Positions 26,121 through 35,211 of a stretch of 64,000 bases of DNA are shown piece by piece. The stretch spans positions 558,001 through 622,000 of the forward strand of contig NZ_JACVUP010000001.1 of assembly GCF_016625195.1 (NCBI RefSeq), read 5' to 3'. The position numbers and the translations under genes are program-made. The notes beneath the pieces are model-generated. The model had not been told where the DNA came from. It saw nothing but the letters and a program-made list of their open reading frames with translations, and made no database searches. Every line of letters begins with the position of its first letter. The stretch's first letter is position 1. The stretch is from Erwinia sp. S63 (GTDB taxonomy: Bacteria; Pseudomonadota; Gammaproteobacteria; Enterobacterales; Enterobacteriaceae).

Positions 26121-26966
26121 TTACAGACCGAGCAGGCCGATCCAGTAACCAAAGATACCCAGGGCAAAGAAGCCCACGATAATCCACAGTGCGTTGACCT
26201 TACGGCGCAGCAGCCACATACAGCCGAAGGTCAGCAGCAGCGGGATTAAGCCCGGCATCAGCTGATCGAGAATCGACTGAACGGTGGTCACGGTGGTTTT
26301 GCCGGTGTGATCGGTAATGCGCGACACCACAAGCGGCACGTTCACGTGTGTCCACTTGTTGACCAGCGCCCCCATAACAAACAGGCCGAGAATCGACGCC
26401 CCCTCCGTGAGCTTTTGCAGGAAGCCGCCACCCATATCGCTGACAATATCCACGCCTTTACGATAACCGTACGCCACACCGTAATAACGTGTCAGCATAC
26501 GCACGGCGTTAAACAGAATGAAGAACAGCAGGGGACCGAGCAGGCTGCCGCTCATCGCGATACCGGCACCGAGTGCGGCAAACACCGGACGCACCGTACC
26601 CCAGAAGATCGGGTCACCTACGCCCGCCAGCGGTCCCATCAGGCCGACTTTGATGCCGTTAATCGCCGCATCATCAATCGCCGCACCATTAGCACGCTGT
26701 TCTTCCATCGCCATGGTAACGCCGAGCACCGGCGCCGCCACGTAAGGATGGGTGTTGAAGAACTCCAGATGGCGTTTAATCGCCTGTTTACGATCGTCAT
26801 TGTTCTCAGGATAGAGGCGACGAATCACCGGAACCATGGAGAAGCAGAAGCCCAGCGCCTGCATACGTTCAAAGTTCCATGAACCCTGAAACAGGTTAGA
26901 GCGGATGAACACACCACGGACATCGCTCGGGGTGAGTTTCTTTTGCGTGTTAGTTGTATCAACCAT
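26121..26966 (-). CDS. manZ: mannose PTS enzyme IID (ManZ)
   Basis: The 281-residue protein is the IID subunit of the mannose-family phosphotransferase permease. Recognisable parts are NLFQGSWNFERMQALGFCFS near the N terminus, GIKVGLMGPLAGVGDPIFWG in the middle, and C-terminal helices ending GYWIGLLGL. With ManY it forms the membrane channel that phosphorylates mannose, glucose, glucosamine and related sugars on entry; it is also the entry route for some phage DNA and bacteriocins in E. coli. It is the last gene of the operon, 14 bases after manY. Confidence 0.97.
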   Translation of the reverse strand: MVDTTNTQKKLTPSDVRGVFIRSNLFQGSWNFERMQALGFCFSMVPVIRRLYPENNDDRKQAIKRHLEFFNTHPYVAAPVLGVTMAMEEQRANGAAIDDAAINGIKVGLMGPLAGVGDPIFWGTVRPVFAALGAGIAMSGSLLGPLLFFILFNAVRMLTRYYGVAYGYRKGVDIVSDMGGGFLQKLTEGASILGLFVMGALVNKWTHVNVPLVVSRITDHTGKTTVTTVQSILDQLMPGLIPLLLTFGCMWLLRRKVNALWIIVGFFALGIFGYWIGLLGL

Positions 26967-26980
26967 GATTTCACCTGTTC

Positions 26981-27781
26981 CTAGTCGAGTTCGTTGTCGA
27001 GGTCATTGTGTGCAGGACCGGCAGCGGCAGCGCCTGCTGTACGGTTATATTTCGGCGCCAGCTGGATATACAGCACCGCCATGACCACACCAATTACACC
27101 CAGAGCGACCAGGTTGAAGTTGGTGAAGGCCGCCGTCACAAAGCCCAGATAGAAGAACGGCATCAGGTAGCCTGCGCGCATCATGTTGATGACCATCGCG
27201 TAACCGACCACCACGATCATGCCACCGGCGATGTTCAGACCGTTGGTGACCACTTCTGGAATTGAACTCAGCAGTTCCTGCACCACGCTGGTACCGACTG
27301 AAATCGCTACGATCAGCGCAGGAATCGCGATACGCATCGCCTGCAATACCAGTGCGGAGACGTGGATCCAGCTGATGGCGCTCAGATTGCCTTTCTCGGC
27401 GGCCTTATCGGCGGCGTGCTGGAAGGCAACGGTGATGGTACGTACGATGATGGTCAGAACCTGACCGGCTGCTGCCAGTGGAATTGCCAGTGCGATACCC
27501 GCACCAACGCTTTGGCCACCCGCGATAACCAGGATGGTTGAGATGATGGAGGCCAGTGCCGCATCGGGTGCAACTGCCGCACCGATGTTCATCCAGCCCA
27601 GCGCGATCATCTCCAGCGTACCACCGATGATGATACCGGTTTTCATGTCACCCAGAACTGCACCAATCAAGGTACAGGCCACCAGTGGACGGTGGAACTG
27701 GAACTCATCAAGAATCGATCCCATCCCGGCAATACAAGCCACAATAAATATCAGGATGATTTGTAGCGTGGTTATTTCCAT
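26981..27781 (-). CDS. manY: mannose PTS enzyme IIC (ManY)
   Basis: The 266-residue product is almost all membrane helices and starts MEITTLQIILIFIVACIAGM, as in E. coli; the six in-frame codons before this ATG are not conserved. The blocks GIIIGGTLEMIALGWMNIGA and AISWIHVSALVLQAMRIAIP are typical of IIC of the mannose family. ManY binds sugar and moves it inward together with ManZ. The C terminus ends in the acidic tail NDLDNELD. It is the middle gene of manXYZ. Confidence 0.97.
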   Translation of the reverse strand: MEITTLQIILIFIVACIAGMGSILDEFQFHRPLVACTLIGAVLGDMKTGIIIGGTLEMIALGWMNIGAAVAPDAALASIISTILVIAGGQSVGAGIALAIPLAAAGQVLTIIVRTITVAFQHAADKAAEKGNLSAISWIHVSALVLQAMRIAIPALIVAISVGTSVVQELLSSIPEVVTNGLNIAGGMIVVVGYAMVINMMRAGYLMPFFYLGFVTAAFTNFNLVALGVIGVVMAVLYIQLAPKYNRTAGAAAAGPAHNDLDNELD

Positions 27782-27838
27782 TGCTTTTCTCCTCAGCAAG
27801 GTCTCAAGTATTCGCCCGCCAGCGCAGGCAAAAGCGAA

Positions 27839-28804
27839 CTACTGATTGACCTTGGCGATCAGGTCCATCATTTTCAGTCTTGGGTCGTTTGAAACTTTAC
27901 GCACTTCCAGTTCGATGCCGCGACCGTTCAATTTGCGGAAGGCCTCGATGTCCTTCTGATCCACTGAAACCGCGTTATTGACCTGAGTTTTACCCTGTTT
28001 AAACGCCATGCCGCCGATGTTGACCGACTTGATATCCACGCCTTGCTCAACAATCCGTTCCACATCGGTAGGATTGGTGAACAGCAGCATCACGCGGTCA
28101 CGGCCATATTTCGGGTTATTCCACACGCGGATCATCTTGGCAATATCCACCACGTGTGCGGTAACGCCAGGAGGGGCCACCTGCGTCAGCAGCGTTTTAC
28201 GCACATGGTCATTAGCCACTTCATCACTGACGACGATGATGCGAGTCACGTTGGTCTCTTTAGTCCAGCGGGTTGCCACCTGGCCGTGAATTAAACGGTC
28301 ATCGATGCGCGCCAGGCCGATCTTCATGTGCTCGCCCGGTGCCAAAGGCTTCTGCGGTTGCGCCGGGGCTTTAGCGGCAACGGGTGCTGCAGCTTCCGGG
28401 GTAGGGGTTTCGGTCTTGAGGGCTTTGACACCTTCGCGGCCGGCTTCCACGGCAATATGAATCAATTCCTCAAAGGATGGGTTGTCATCACGTCCCATCA
28501 GGGTTTCTACCAGCATCGGAATATTGACGCCGGCGATGACATCATAATCCGGCTTGTCCACTACAATGCGGCTCGCCGCGTTGAATGGGCTGCCACCCCA
28601 GGTATCGACCAGGAACAGTACGCCTTTCGACGTGTCGAGTTCTGCCAGTCTCGCCTGATACTTTTCGATTAGCGTTTCTGCATTTTCGCCGGGCACGAAA
28701 TCAATCCATCCGACATTTTCCTGCTCACCCAACAACATTTCTGCTGTTCTAAGCAGCTGTTCTGCCGCCCAGCCATGTGTACCAATTACAATAGCAATGG
28801 TCAC
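27839..28804 (-). CDS. manX: mannose PTS enzyme IIAB (ManX)
   Basis: The 321-residue cytoplasmic subunit has a IIA domain (residues 1-130) with phosphorylated His10 in GTHGWAAEQLL, an alanine/proline linker at about 131-156, and a IIB domain with His173 in DDRLIHGQVATRW. Phosphate passes from HPr to His10, then His173, then the sugar. GTG at 28802-28804 is the start, with GGAGGT eight bases upstream. CRP-like and Mlc-like sites lie about 160-200 bases upstream, matching known control of manXYZ in E. coli. Confidence 0.97.
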   Translation of the reverse strand: MTIAIVIGTHGWAAEQLLRTAEMLLGEQENVGWIDFVPGENAETLIEKYQARLAELDTSKGVLFLVDTWGGSPFNAASRIVVDKPDYDVIAGVNIPMLVETLMGRDDNPSFEELIHIAVEAGREGVKALKTETPTPEAAAPVAAKAPAQPQKPLAPGEHMKIGLARIDDRLIHGQVATRWTKETNVTRIIVVSDEVANDHVRKTLLTQVAPPGVTAHVVDIAKMIRVWNNPKYGRDRVMLLFTNPTDVERIVEQGVDIKSVNIGGMAFKQGKTQVNNAVSVDQKDIEAFRKLNGRGIELEVRKVSNDPRLKMMDLIAKVNQ

Positions 28805-28958
28805 TTGCTACCTCCGTTCGCATGAGAGATTCTCTGGCATTGCCGGGAATCATTGAGAATTACCGTTGTTGATTCAGGTGGATCGTTTGGGTCTAAGATG
28901 AAGAGTCGCATCAATAAATGTTCCGAAACTGTCCGCTGCACAGCAGTAAGGTCGCGAT

Positions 28959-28982
28959 TTATTTTAGTGTGCGAAAAAATAA
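28959..28982 (-). promoter_or_regulatory. candidate Mlc (or NagC) operator for manXYZ
   Basis: TTATTTT at 28959-28965 and AAAATAA at 28976-28982 form an inverted repeat around a GTGTGCG centre, the pattern of Mlc/NagC operators. It lies directly beside a CRP-like site upstream of manX. Confidence 0.45.
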
Positions 28983-28986
28983 TTTA

Positions 28987-29002
28987 TGTGATGTTTGTCA
29001 GC
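28987..29002 (-). promoter_or_regulatory. candidate CRP site for manXYZ
   Basis: TGTGA-TGTTTG-TCAGC matches the CRP consensus TGTGA-N6-TCACA at eight of ten positions. Distance and position beside the Mlc-like site suit catabolite activation of manXYZ. It could also act on divergent yoaE. Confidence 0.5.
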
Positions 29003-29315
29003 TATTTCGAGCGTAACGCTGCAAAATTGCATTTATGTTCGTTATTCCTGCGTTTGTGCAGTTGTTTGTAAATGTAATAAAATTTTTTGACGTTGTTGAT
29101 GTAACTGATACATTAGCGTTCTGTTTAATATTCAGGAGTATCGGGCTTCAGCTCACCTATATGGACCGTCACCGACGTCGCTCAACATGTTCTCAGCGCT
29201 TTCTGGCGCACACTACAACGCTCTTCAGCGTGACCTCATTTGCTAACGATCTCTCGTCTCGCTTCACAGCGCAGGCTCAATCTCGTTCGCCCCTCTGTGT
29301 TGTAAGGAGTCATTG

Positions 29316-30881
29316 ATGGAATTTCTCTTCGACCCCTCAATCTGGGCGGGTTTGCTAACGCTGATCGTGCTGGAGATCGTTCTCGGCATCGACAATCTGG
29401 TGTTCATCGCCATCCTTGCGGACAAGTTGCCACCAAAACAGCGTGATAAAGCGCGTCTGATTGGTTTATCACTCGCCCTTGTGATGCGATTGGGCCTGCT
29501 GTCGCTGATCTCCTGGATCGTGACATTGACGCGACCCCTATTCAGCGTAGGCGATTTCAGTTTTTCCGGGCGAGATTTAATTCTGTTGTTCGGTGGTTTG
29601 TTCCTGTTATTCAAAGGAACCATGGAACTGCATGAGCGGCTGGAAAGCCGTGGCATGGAACAACAGGGCAATAAAGGTTATGCCAGCTTCTGGGCTGTAG
29701 TGATCCAGATTGTGGTGCTGGACGCGGTATTCTCGCTCGATGCGGTGATTACCGCAGTGGGTATGGTCAACCATTTGCCAGTGATGATGACCGCCGTGGT
29801 GATCGCCATGGGTGTGATGCTGTTGGCCTCGAAGCCGTTGACCAACTTCGTCAACGCGCACCCTACGGTCGTGGTGCTGTGTCTGAGCTTCCTGCTAATG
29901 ATCGGTTTGTCATTGGTGGCCGAAGGCTTTGGTTTCCATATTCCGAAAGGTTACCTGTACGCCGCGATTGGCTTCTCGATTGTGATTGAGCTGTTCAACC
30001 AGATAGCGCGCCGTAACTTTATTCGCCATCAGGAACATCGTCCGATGCGTGAACGTACGGCTGAAGCCATCTTGCGTCTGATGGGCGGTCGCCAGCGTCA
30101 TCAGCCGGCTACCACGGAAGAAGCCGCGCTGACGCAGGCGATGCCACAGGAAGCGTTTAAAGACGAAGAGCGTTACATGATCAACGGCGTGTTGACGCTA
30201 TCACAGCGCTCCATTCGTAGCATCATGACGCCGCGCGGCAATATCTCCTGGGTTGATGCTGAACGTCCGGTGGATGAAATTCGTATTCAGCTCCTCGACA
30301 CGCCGCACAGTTTGTTCCCGGTATGTCGCGGTGAGCTGGATGAGATCATCGGCGTGGTGCGTGCTAAAGAACTGCTGGTAGCGCTGGAGCATGGCATGGA
30401 TGTGGCGACCTTTGCCGCAAACACGCCGGCAATTGTGGTGCCTGAAACGCTTGATCCGATCAACCTGCTGGGCGTGCTGCGCCGTGCCAAGGGCAGCTTT
30501 GTTATCGTCACCAACGAATTTGGTGTCGTACAAGGTCTGATTACTCCGCTGGACGTACTGGAAGCGATTGCCGGTGAGTTCCCGGATGAAGACGAAACGC
30601 CAGATATTATTGCGGATGGTGATGGCTGGTTAGTGAAGGGCGGTACCGATCTGCACTCACTGCAGCAGTTACTCGACCACCATGAGCTGGTGGATCGGGA
30701 AGAAGATCATGCCTCGCTGGCGGGTCTGTTGATTGCCCAGAAAGGCCAACTACCGCAGCCTGGTGAGATCATCGACCTGCCGCCGCTGCACTTCCAAATC
30801 ATTGAGGCGACCGATTACCGTATCGACCTGGTGCGCGTAACTAAAGATAAGCCGCATCATGAAGAAGAGCATGACGCGTAA
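29316..30881 (+). CDS. yoaE: TerC/CBS/CorC-domain inner-membrane protein YoaE
   Basis: The 521-residue protein joins a TerC membrane domain (residues 1-230; [20 protein letters not shown] and [19 protein letters not shown] with their conserved acidic residues) to a CBS pair (about 285-420) and a CorC_HlyC domain (about 430-515). TerC proteins are now linked to manganese export and metal loading of exported proteins; YoaE itself is not well defined. ATG 29316 has AAGGAG six bases upstream; TTG one codon earlier is rejected. It has its own terminator. Confidence 0.95.
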   Translation: MEFLFDPSIWAGLLTLIVLEIVLGIDNLVFIAILADKLPPKQRDKARLIGLSLALVMRLGLLSLISWIVTLTRPLFSVGDFSFSGRDLILLFGGLFLLFKGTMELHERLESRGMEQQGNKGYASFWAVVIQIVVLDAVFSLDAVITAVGMVNHLPVMMTAVVIAMGVMLLASKPLTNFVNAHPTVVVLCLSFLLMIGLSLVAEGFGFHIPKGYLYAAIGFSIVIELFNQIARRNFIRHQEHRPMRERTAEAILRLMGGRQRHQPATTEEAALTQAMPQEAFKDEERYMINGVLTLSQRSIRSIMTPRGNISWVDAERPVDEIRIQLLDTPHSLFPVCRGELDEIIGVVRAKELLVALEHGMDVATFAANTPAIVVPETLDPINLLGVLRRAKGSFVIVTNEFGVVQGLITPLDVLEAIAGEFPDEDETPDIIADGDGWLVKGGTDLHSLQQLLDHHELVDREEDHASLAGLLIAQKGQLPQPGEIIDLPPLHFQIIEATDYRIDLVRVTKDKPHHEEEHDA

Positions 30882-30902
30882 GCGCTAAGCTAGTTGTCAT
30901 CG

Positions 30903-30935
30903 AAAAGGCCGATATCCATGATATCGGCCTTTTTT
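30903..30935 (+). terminator. terminator of yoaE
   Basis: AAAAGGCCGATATC and GATATCGGCCTTTT pair around a CAT loop and run into further T residues, about 20 bases after the yoaE stop. Confidence 0.92.
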
Positions 30936-30985
30936 CATTCCTGTGACCCGTCCTGAATAGCGTTGACACTTTTTACTCACTCACT

Positions 30986-31078
30986 GAGGAATGTGTGATG
31001 AACCAGTATGTGTTTCGCCCTAAATGCCTAGATACCTTACACATTCACACCGAGGAATAGGTAATTAACGAGTATGTT
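30986..31078. repeat. imperfect direct repeat between yoaE and pdeD
   Basis: GAGGAATGTGTGATGAACCA followed by GTATGTT-like bases at 30986-31012 is echoed by GAGGAATAGGTAATTAACGA then GTATGTT at 31052-31078. No gene covers it; a 20-codon ORF (MNQYVFRPKCLDTLHIHTEE) spans part of the first copy but ends within the second. It may be a relic of a mobile sequence. Seen by eye only. Confidence 0.4.
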
Positions 31079-31144
31079 AAACGCTCCACGCGATTGACCT
31101 ATACCAGGTACAGCGTTATGCAGACCGCAAAAATGCCACATGAA

Positions 31145-31250
31145 GCCGGTAAAGGGGGATGAGGAGTAAAGCGTACGCCGCATGGATGCGGCGTCCGAGC
31201 CTACAGGGATGTATTCACGCCGTCTTTACGGAACATCCCCCTTTACTGGC
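31145..31250. repeat. nested palindromic element (possible REP- or MITE-like repeat)
   Basis: The outer arms are GCCGGTAAAGGGGGATG (31145-31161) and CATCCCCCTTTACTGGC (31234-31250), complementary at 16 of 17 positions. Inside is a perfect hairpin, ACGCCGCAT-GG-ATGCGGCGT, and GGGATGT can pair with the ACATCCC inside the right arm. The whole could fold into a cruciform of about 106 bases. It lies in the yoaE-pdeD intergenic space beyond the yoaE terminator. Short structured repeats of this type are usually present in many copies, which cannot be tested here. Confidence 0.65.
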
Positions 31251-31303
31251 TGGAATGCACCATCAGGCACAGCACCCCCAACATCAGTCACATCACCCCA
31301 ACA

Positions 31304-32866
31304 TCAGGCCCTCAAATGCGCCTGATGCTGCTCCAGCCACACAGGAAAATCTTCGATGGGCATTGGACGGGCGTAATAATAGCCCTGTAAATGATCCACG
31401 CCGCGCTCACGCAGATAGTGTGCCTGCTCAGCGGTTTCCACGCCCTCAGCCACTAACGCAATATTCAAACGCTGCGCCAGCGAAATCACCATATCTGTCA
31501 CCGTGGCGTTAATCGCGTCGGTACCGATGGCTGCGGTGAAAATCTTGTCAATTTTCAGCACGTCCGGCTTCAGGTCTTTCAGGTAAGCGAGGGAACTGTG
31601 CCCGGTGCCGAAATCATCAATCGCCAGGCGCACACCAATCTCATGCAGTTGCGACACCACAGACTGGTCGATCACCGGCAACGCATCGCGCTCAGTCAAC
31701 TCGACCACCAGCTTCGGCAGCGGATTAGCCGGCCACCAGATATTTTGCAGATCCTCGACAATCGCACGATCGCGGAAATGGCTGGCGGCAACGTTAATCG
31801 CAATATGGAAAGAGGAACATTGCGGCAGGTTAGGCAACTCATCCACCACTTTGGCTAACACAAAGCGCGTCAGTGGGGCTATGAGATTCTGGCGCTCGGC
31901 TAGCGGGATAAACACATCCGGCGCAACCCAGCCCTGTCGCGCATTGTGCCAGCGCAGCAGCAGTTCCATGCCATCGCACTCACCACTTTTGGCATTGATC
32001 AGCGGCTGGCAATACACCATAAATTCATTGGCGGTAATGCCATAACTGATCTGCCAGCTAAGGCTCATGCGGTTCGCGGTGGCTAACCAAACGATATAAC
32101 CCATCAGCAAACTCAGCAGCACCGCCAGCGGTAACTGTGAAGGAAGCGTATGCAGTGCCAGACGCGCTGGAGAAGGGCCATACAAGGTAATGCTGTAAGG
32201 ATAACGCAGTGAAGCCTGATCGAAAGCCACTTCATCTTCCGATGGCTCGGTCTCTTCGATTAGCGGATTGCCATATTCCAGACTCTGACCGCCGACATTA
32301 AAAATGGCGCGTTCAACCCAGGGTAACTGCGGCTCCAGCAAATAGTTGGTCATCAACTCGACATTAATGACCTGCAACAGACCATCGCGATTATCCAGTG
32401 ATTTGGGCGTCCACAGCAGTAATACCGGTGAGCCTTTCAGCAGGTAATTATCTGTGGTCAGAATCATACGTTGATTGTTAATCGCCAGCTCCGGATAGGT
32501 CTGGCTAAACGAAATATTGCGTGGGCCGTAAATACTGGAGCAGTAAATACTGTCGTCCTGCACCAGCAGGATGGTGCGCACGGTCTGTAATGACGAAATC
32601 TTTTCGATCAACGGATAGCGAACTTGCGCGCAAGGCACGCCAACCAGCCCAAGCGTGTTATTGGCGGAGACATCCAGCGGGGAGAACATACGGTCAAAGC
32701 GCTCGATGGCGCGACTGGCAAAATTCAGGGACTGCTGCTCAATACGCGATTTCTCTTCGATATAACGAAAAGTCAGCGTGAGAATCAGAACCAGCGCCGC
32801 GATCACCAACGCGATAAGCAAACGCTTACGGCGAAATTGACCGACAAATTGCTGGGGAATGAGCAT
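31304..32866 (-). CDS. pdeD: c-di-GMP phosphodiesterase PdeD (CSS-EAL)
   Basis: The 520-residue protein has an N-terminal helix (17-32), a periplasmic CSS domain with Cys79 and the CSS motif at 109-111, a second helix (about 247-262) and a cytoplasmic EAL domain (271-520). The EAL signature reads GMELLLRW (Glu301); INVAASHF, VELTERD, IDDFGTGHSSL, KIDK, VAEGVETAEQ and QGYYYARPMP are all present, so it should be active. It breaks c-di-GMP to pGpG, with activity controlled by periplasmic thiol oxidation through DsbA/DsbB. It is placed as YoaD is in E. coli. Confidence 0.93.
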   Translation of the reverse strand: MLIPQQFVGQFRRKRLLIALVIAALVLILTLTFRYIEEKSRIEQQSLNFASRAIERFDRMFSPLDVSANNTLGLVGVPCAQVRYPLIEKISSLQTVRTILLVQDDSIYCSSIYGPRNISFSQTYPELAINNQRMILTTDNYLLKGSPVLLLWTPKSLDNRDGLLQVINVELMTNYLLEPQLPWVERAIFNVGGQSLEYGNPLIEETEPSEDEVAFDQASLRYPYSITLYGPSPARLALHTLPSQLPLAVLLSLLMGYIVWLATANRMSLSWQISYGITANEFMVYCQPLINAKSGECDGMELLLRWHNARQGWVAPDVFIPLAERQNLIAPLTRFVLAKVVDELPNLPQCSSFHIAINVAASHFRDRAIVEDLQNIWWPANPLPKLVVELTERDALPVIDQSVVSQLHEIGVRLAIDDFGTGHSSLAYLKDLKPDVLKIDKIFTAAIGTDAINATVTDMVISLAQRLNIALVAEGVETAEQAHYLRERGVDHLQGYYYARPMPIEDFPVWLEQHQAHLRA

Positions 32867-32969
32867 CAGTAACCACCTTGCAAAACAAAAATTGAAGCCA
32901 AATTAACGTGTAGGTTATCGGCATAGAGGCGGCCAGGTTTAGCGCACCGCAGAGAAAAAAAGCGGCACT

Positions 32970-32999
32970 AAAAAACAGCGCGGCCACTAAGGGCCGCGC
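32970..32999 (-). terminator. terminator of sdaA
   Basis: On the minus strand GCGCGGCC, a six-base loop and GGCCGCGC are followed by TGTTTTTT, about 90 bases after the sdaA stop. Confidence 0.85.
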
Positions 33000-33085
33000 G
33001 CAAATTAATGTATCTGGTTTACTCACTTGGAGGTAGCGTGAGATGCAGAAAAATATCTAATTGATTATTTTTTCAGCATGTCTGG

Positions 33086-34450
33086 TTAATCACATTGGAC
33101 TTTGATCGCCAGACCGCCGCGTGAGGTTTCACGATATTTGGCGTTCATGTCTTTACCGGTTTCGTACATGGTTTCGATCACCTTATCCAGTGAAACACGC
33201 GGCTCACTGGTACGGCGTAACGCCATGCGCGCAGCATTGATGGCTTTCACTGAGGCGATAGCATTACGTTCGATGCACGGCACCTGCACCTGACCGGCCA
33301 CCGGATCACAGGTTAATCCCAGGTTATGTTCCATACCGATTTCAGCGGCGACACACACCTGCTCCGGGCTGGCGCCGAGCAATTCCGCCAGGCCTGCGGC
33401 AGCCATCGAACAGGCCACACCGACTTCGCCCTGACAGCCCACTTCAGCACCTGAAATCGAGGCGTTCATTTTATACAACACGCCAATAGCACCGGAGGCC
33501 AGGAAATAACGGATGAAGATGTCCGGCGTCACGGTCTCAATAAAGTGATCGTAGTAGGCCAGCACCGCAGGCACGATACCGCAGGCGCCGTTGGTTGGCG
33601 CGGTCACCACACGTCCACCGGCGGCATTTTCTTCATTCACCGCTAAGGCAAACATGTTGACCCAATCAATCACGTTCATCGGGTCATTGGAGTGCTTGGA
33701 AGAAGAGACCAGTAAACGACGCAGCGAGGCAGCACGGCGCGGTACGCGCAGTGGACCCGGCAATACGCCTTCCGTATTCAAGCCGCGATCGATACAGGCC
33801 TGCATGGTTTGCCACACGTTGCCGAAATAGGCGTAGATGTCTTCACGGCTGTGCAGCGCCAGCTCATTCTTCATCACCAAACCGGAAAGGGACAATCCAC
33901 TTTCATGGCAGTGGCTCAACAACTCTTTGGCAGAGTTGAACGCATACGGCACCGATACCTCATCCAGTACGGATTGGCCGAAATGCTCTTCATCAACGAT
34001 AAATCCGCCGCCGATGGAGTAGTAGGTCTTGGTCAGGATCAACAGATCGCCGGCAAAGGCGAAAACCGTCATGCCGTTTTCATGCAACGACAGATTTTCA
34101 CTGCGGAACACCATGCCGCCTTCGCGTGGGAAGTCGACCTCACGTGCACCGTTCGCCAGCAGCAGGCGCTCGCGCTGCTCGACGTCTTTAATAAAAGCGG
34201 GAATGCTATCGATATCCACGGTGGCGGGTTCAAAGCCGGCCAGCCCCATAATGATGGCGATATCGGTATGGTGACCTTTACCTGTGAGCGACAGCGAGCC
34301 ATAGACGTCGACGGCAATGCGCGTCACGTCTTGCAACTTGCCCTGTTCGGCCAGCAGATCAACAAACTGCTTGCCCGCTTTCATCGGACCTACGGTATGT
34401 GAACTGGATGGGCCAATGCCCACTTTGAACATGTCAAAAACACTAATCAC
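33086..34450 (-). CDS. sdaA: L-serine ammonia-lyase SdaA (iron-sulfur)
   Basis: The 454-residue product equals E. coli SdaA when started at GTG 34450 (reading [20 protein letters not shown]), with GAGGAG ten bases upstream; the GTG three codons earlier is too close to that site. Conserved blocks are [57 protein letters not shown] and [14 protein letters not shown], which hold the cysteines for the 4Fe-4S cluster. It deaminates L-serine to pyruvate and ammonia. The gene is separated from nudL by about 190 bases. Confidence 0.97.
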   Translation of the reverse strand: MISVFDMFKVGIGPSSSHTVGPMKAGKQFVDLLAEQGKLQDVTRIAVDVYGSLSLTGKGHHTDIAIIMGLAGFEPATVDIDSIPAFIKDVEQRERLLLANGAREVDFPREGGMVFRSENLSLHENGMTVFAFAGDLLILTKTYYSIGGGFIVDEEHFGQSVLDEVSVPYAFNSAKELLSHCHESGLSLSGLVMKNELALHSREDIYAYFGNVWQTMQACIDRGLNTEGVLPGPLRVPRRAASLRRLLVSSSKHSNDPMNVIDWVNMFALAVNEENAAGGRVVTAPTNGACGIVPAVLAYYDHFIETVTPDIFIRYFLASGAIGVLYKMNASISGAEVGCQGEVGVACSMAAAGLAELLGASPEQVCVAAEIGMEHNLGLTCDPVAGQVQVPCIERNAIASVKAINAARMALRRTSEPRVSLDKVIETMYETGKDMNAKYRETSRGGLAIKVQCD

Positions 34451-34641
34451 CGGTGACACTCCTCACAAATCTTATTCTGTACGGCTGAGGCCGTTTATGC
34501 GGCTAATAGTAATCGTCCGCGTGACTCAGCGAGCAGCTTTTCGCATGAAATAAACTAATTATAAGCCACAGAAATAGTTATCCCATTCTGCGGTTGTGAA
34601 GTGGATCGAGTTTATGGCGCAAGTAACGCGCAGTGCGGAAC

Positions 34642-35211
34642 TCAGGGAAGGGCGATTTGCTGACTTAATGCGCGAATAATCCCGGCGGTCATGCCCCAGA
34701 TAAAATAATCCTCATACCACGACAACCACACCTGATGCTGACGATGACCACGGCGCAAGGTGAGTCCACTGTAGCGACTGAGACGCAGGGCTTCTGCCAG
34801 CGGCATCGCGAAGGTGCTTTCCACTTCGTCGGGATTAATATTGAGAGGCAGGTCCGCGGGAATAATGCCGACCACCGGCGTGACGGCAAAACCGGTGCTG
34901 CTGGTCACGGGCGGTAAGACACCCACGACGCTAACCTGAGCGGGGTGAATGCCGACTTCTTCTTCGGCCTCACGCAGTGCGGTGTGAATGAGCGAATCAT
35001 CCGTTGCATCCTGCATGCCGCCGGGGAACGCTACCTGGCCCGCGTGTTTGCGCAGGTGTGAAGAGCGACGCGTCAACAGTAATCCCGGTTCAGCACCCGC
35101 AATCACGGGCACCAGCACGGCCGCTCGCCGGCCGCTGATCACGCTTTTGGATGCGCTAAGAGGAGGTTGCAGCACGAAGCGGTTCAGAAACTGGTCAAGC
35201 GTCAGGCTCAT
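34642..35211 (-). CDS. nudL: Nudix hydrolase NudL (CoA pyrophosphatase family)
   Basis: The 189-residue product has the CoA-type signature before the Nudix box ([17 protein letters not shown]) and the box itself ([20 protein letters not shown] then EEVGI), with the metal-binding glutamates REAEEEVG intact. By family it splits CoA or related nucleoside diphosphate derivatives; in E. coli the substrate of NudL is not firmly known. Its ATG directly follows the TAA of pabB, so the two are translationally coupled. Confidence 0.93.
   Translation of the reverse strand: MSLTLDQFLNRFVLQPPLSASKSVISGRRAAVLVPVIAGAEPGLLLTRRSSHLRKHAGQVAFPGGMQDATDDSLIHTALREAEEEVGIHPAQVSVVGVLPPVTSSTGFAVTPVVGIIPADLPLNINPDEVESTFAMPLAEALRLSRYSGLTLRRGHRQHQVWLSWYEDYFIWGMTAGIIRALSQQIALP

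Noticed and set aside
31159..31512. 117-codon plus-strand ORF over the palindromic element and the pdeD end
   Set aside because: It is built from hairpin sequence plus antisense pdeD.
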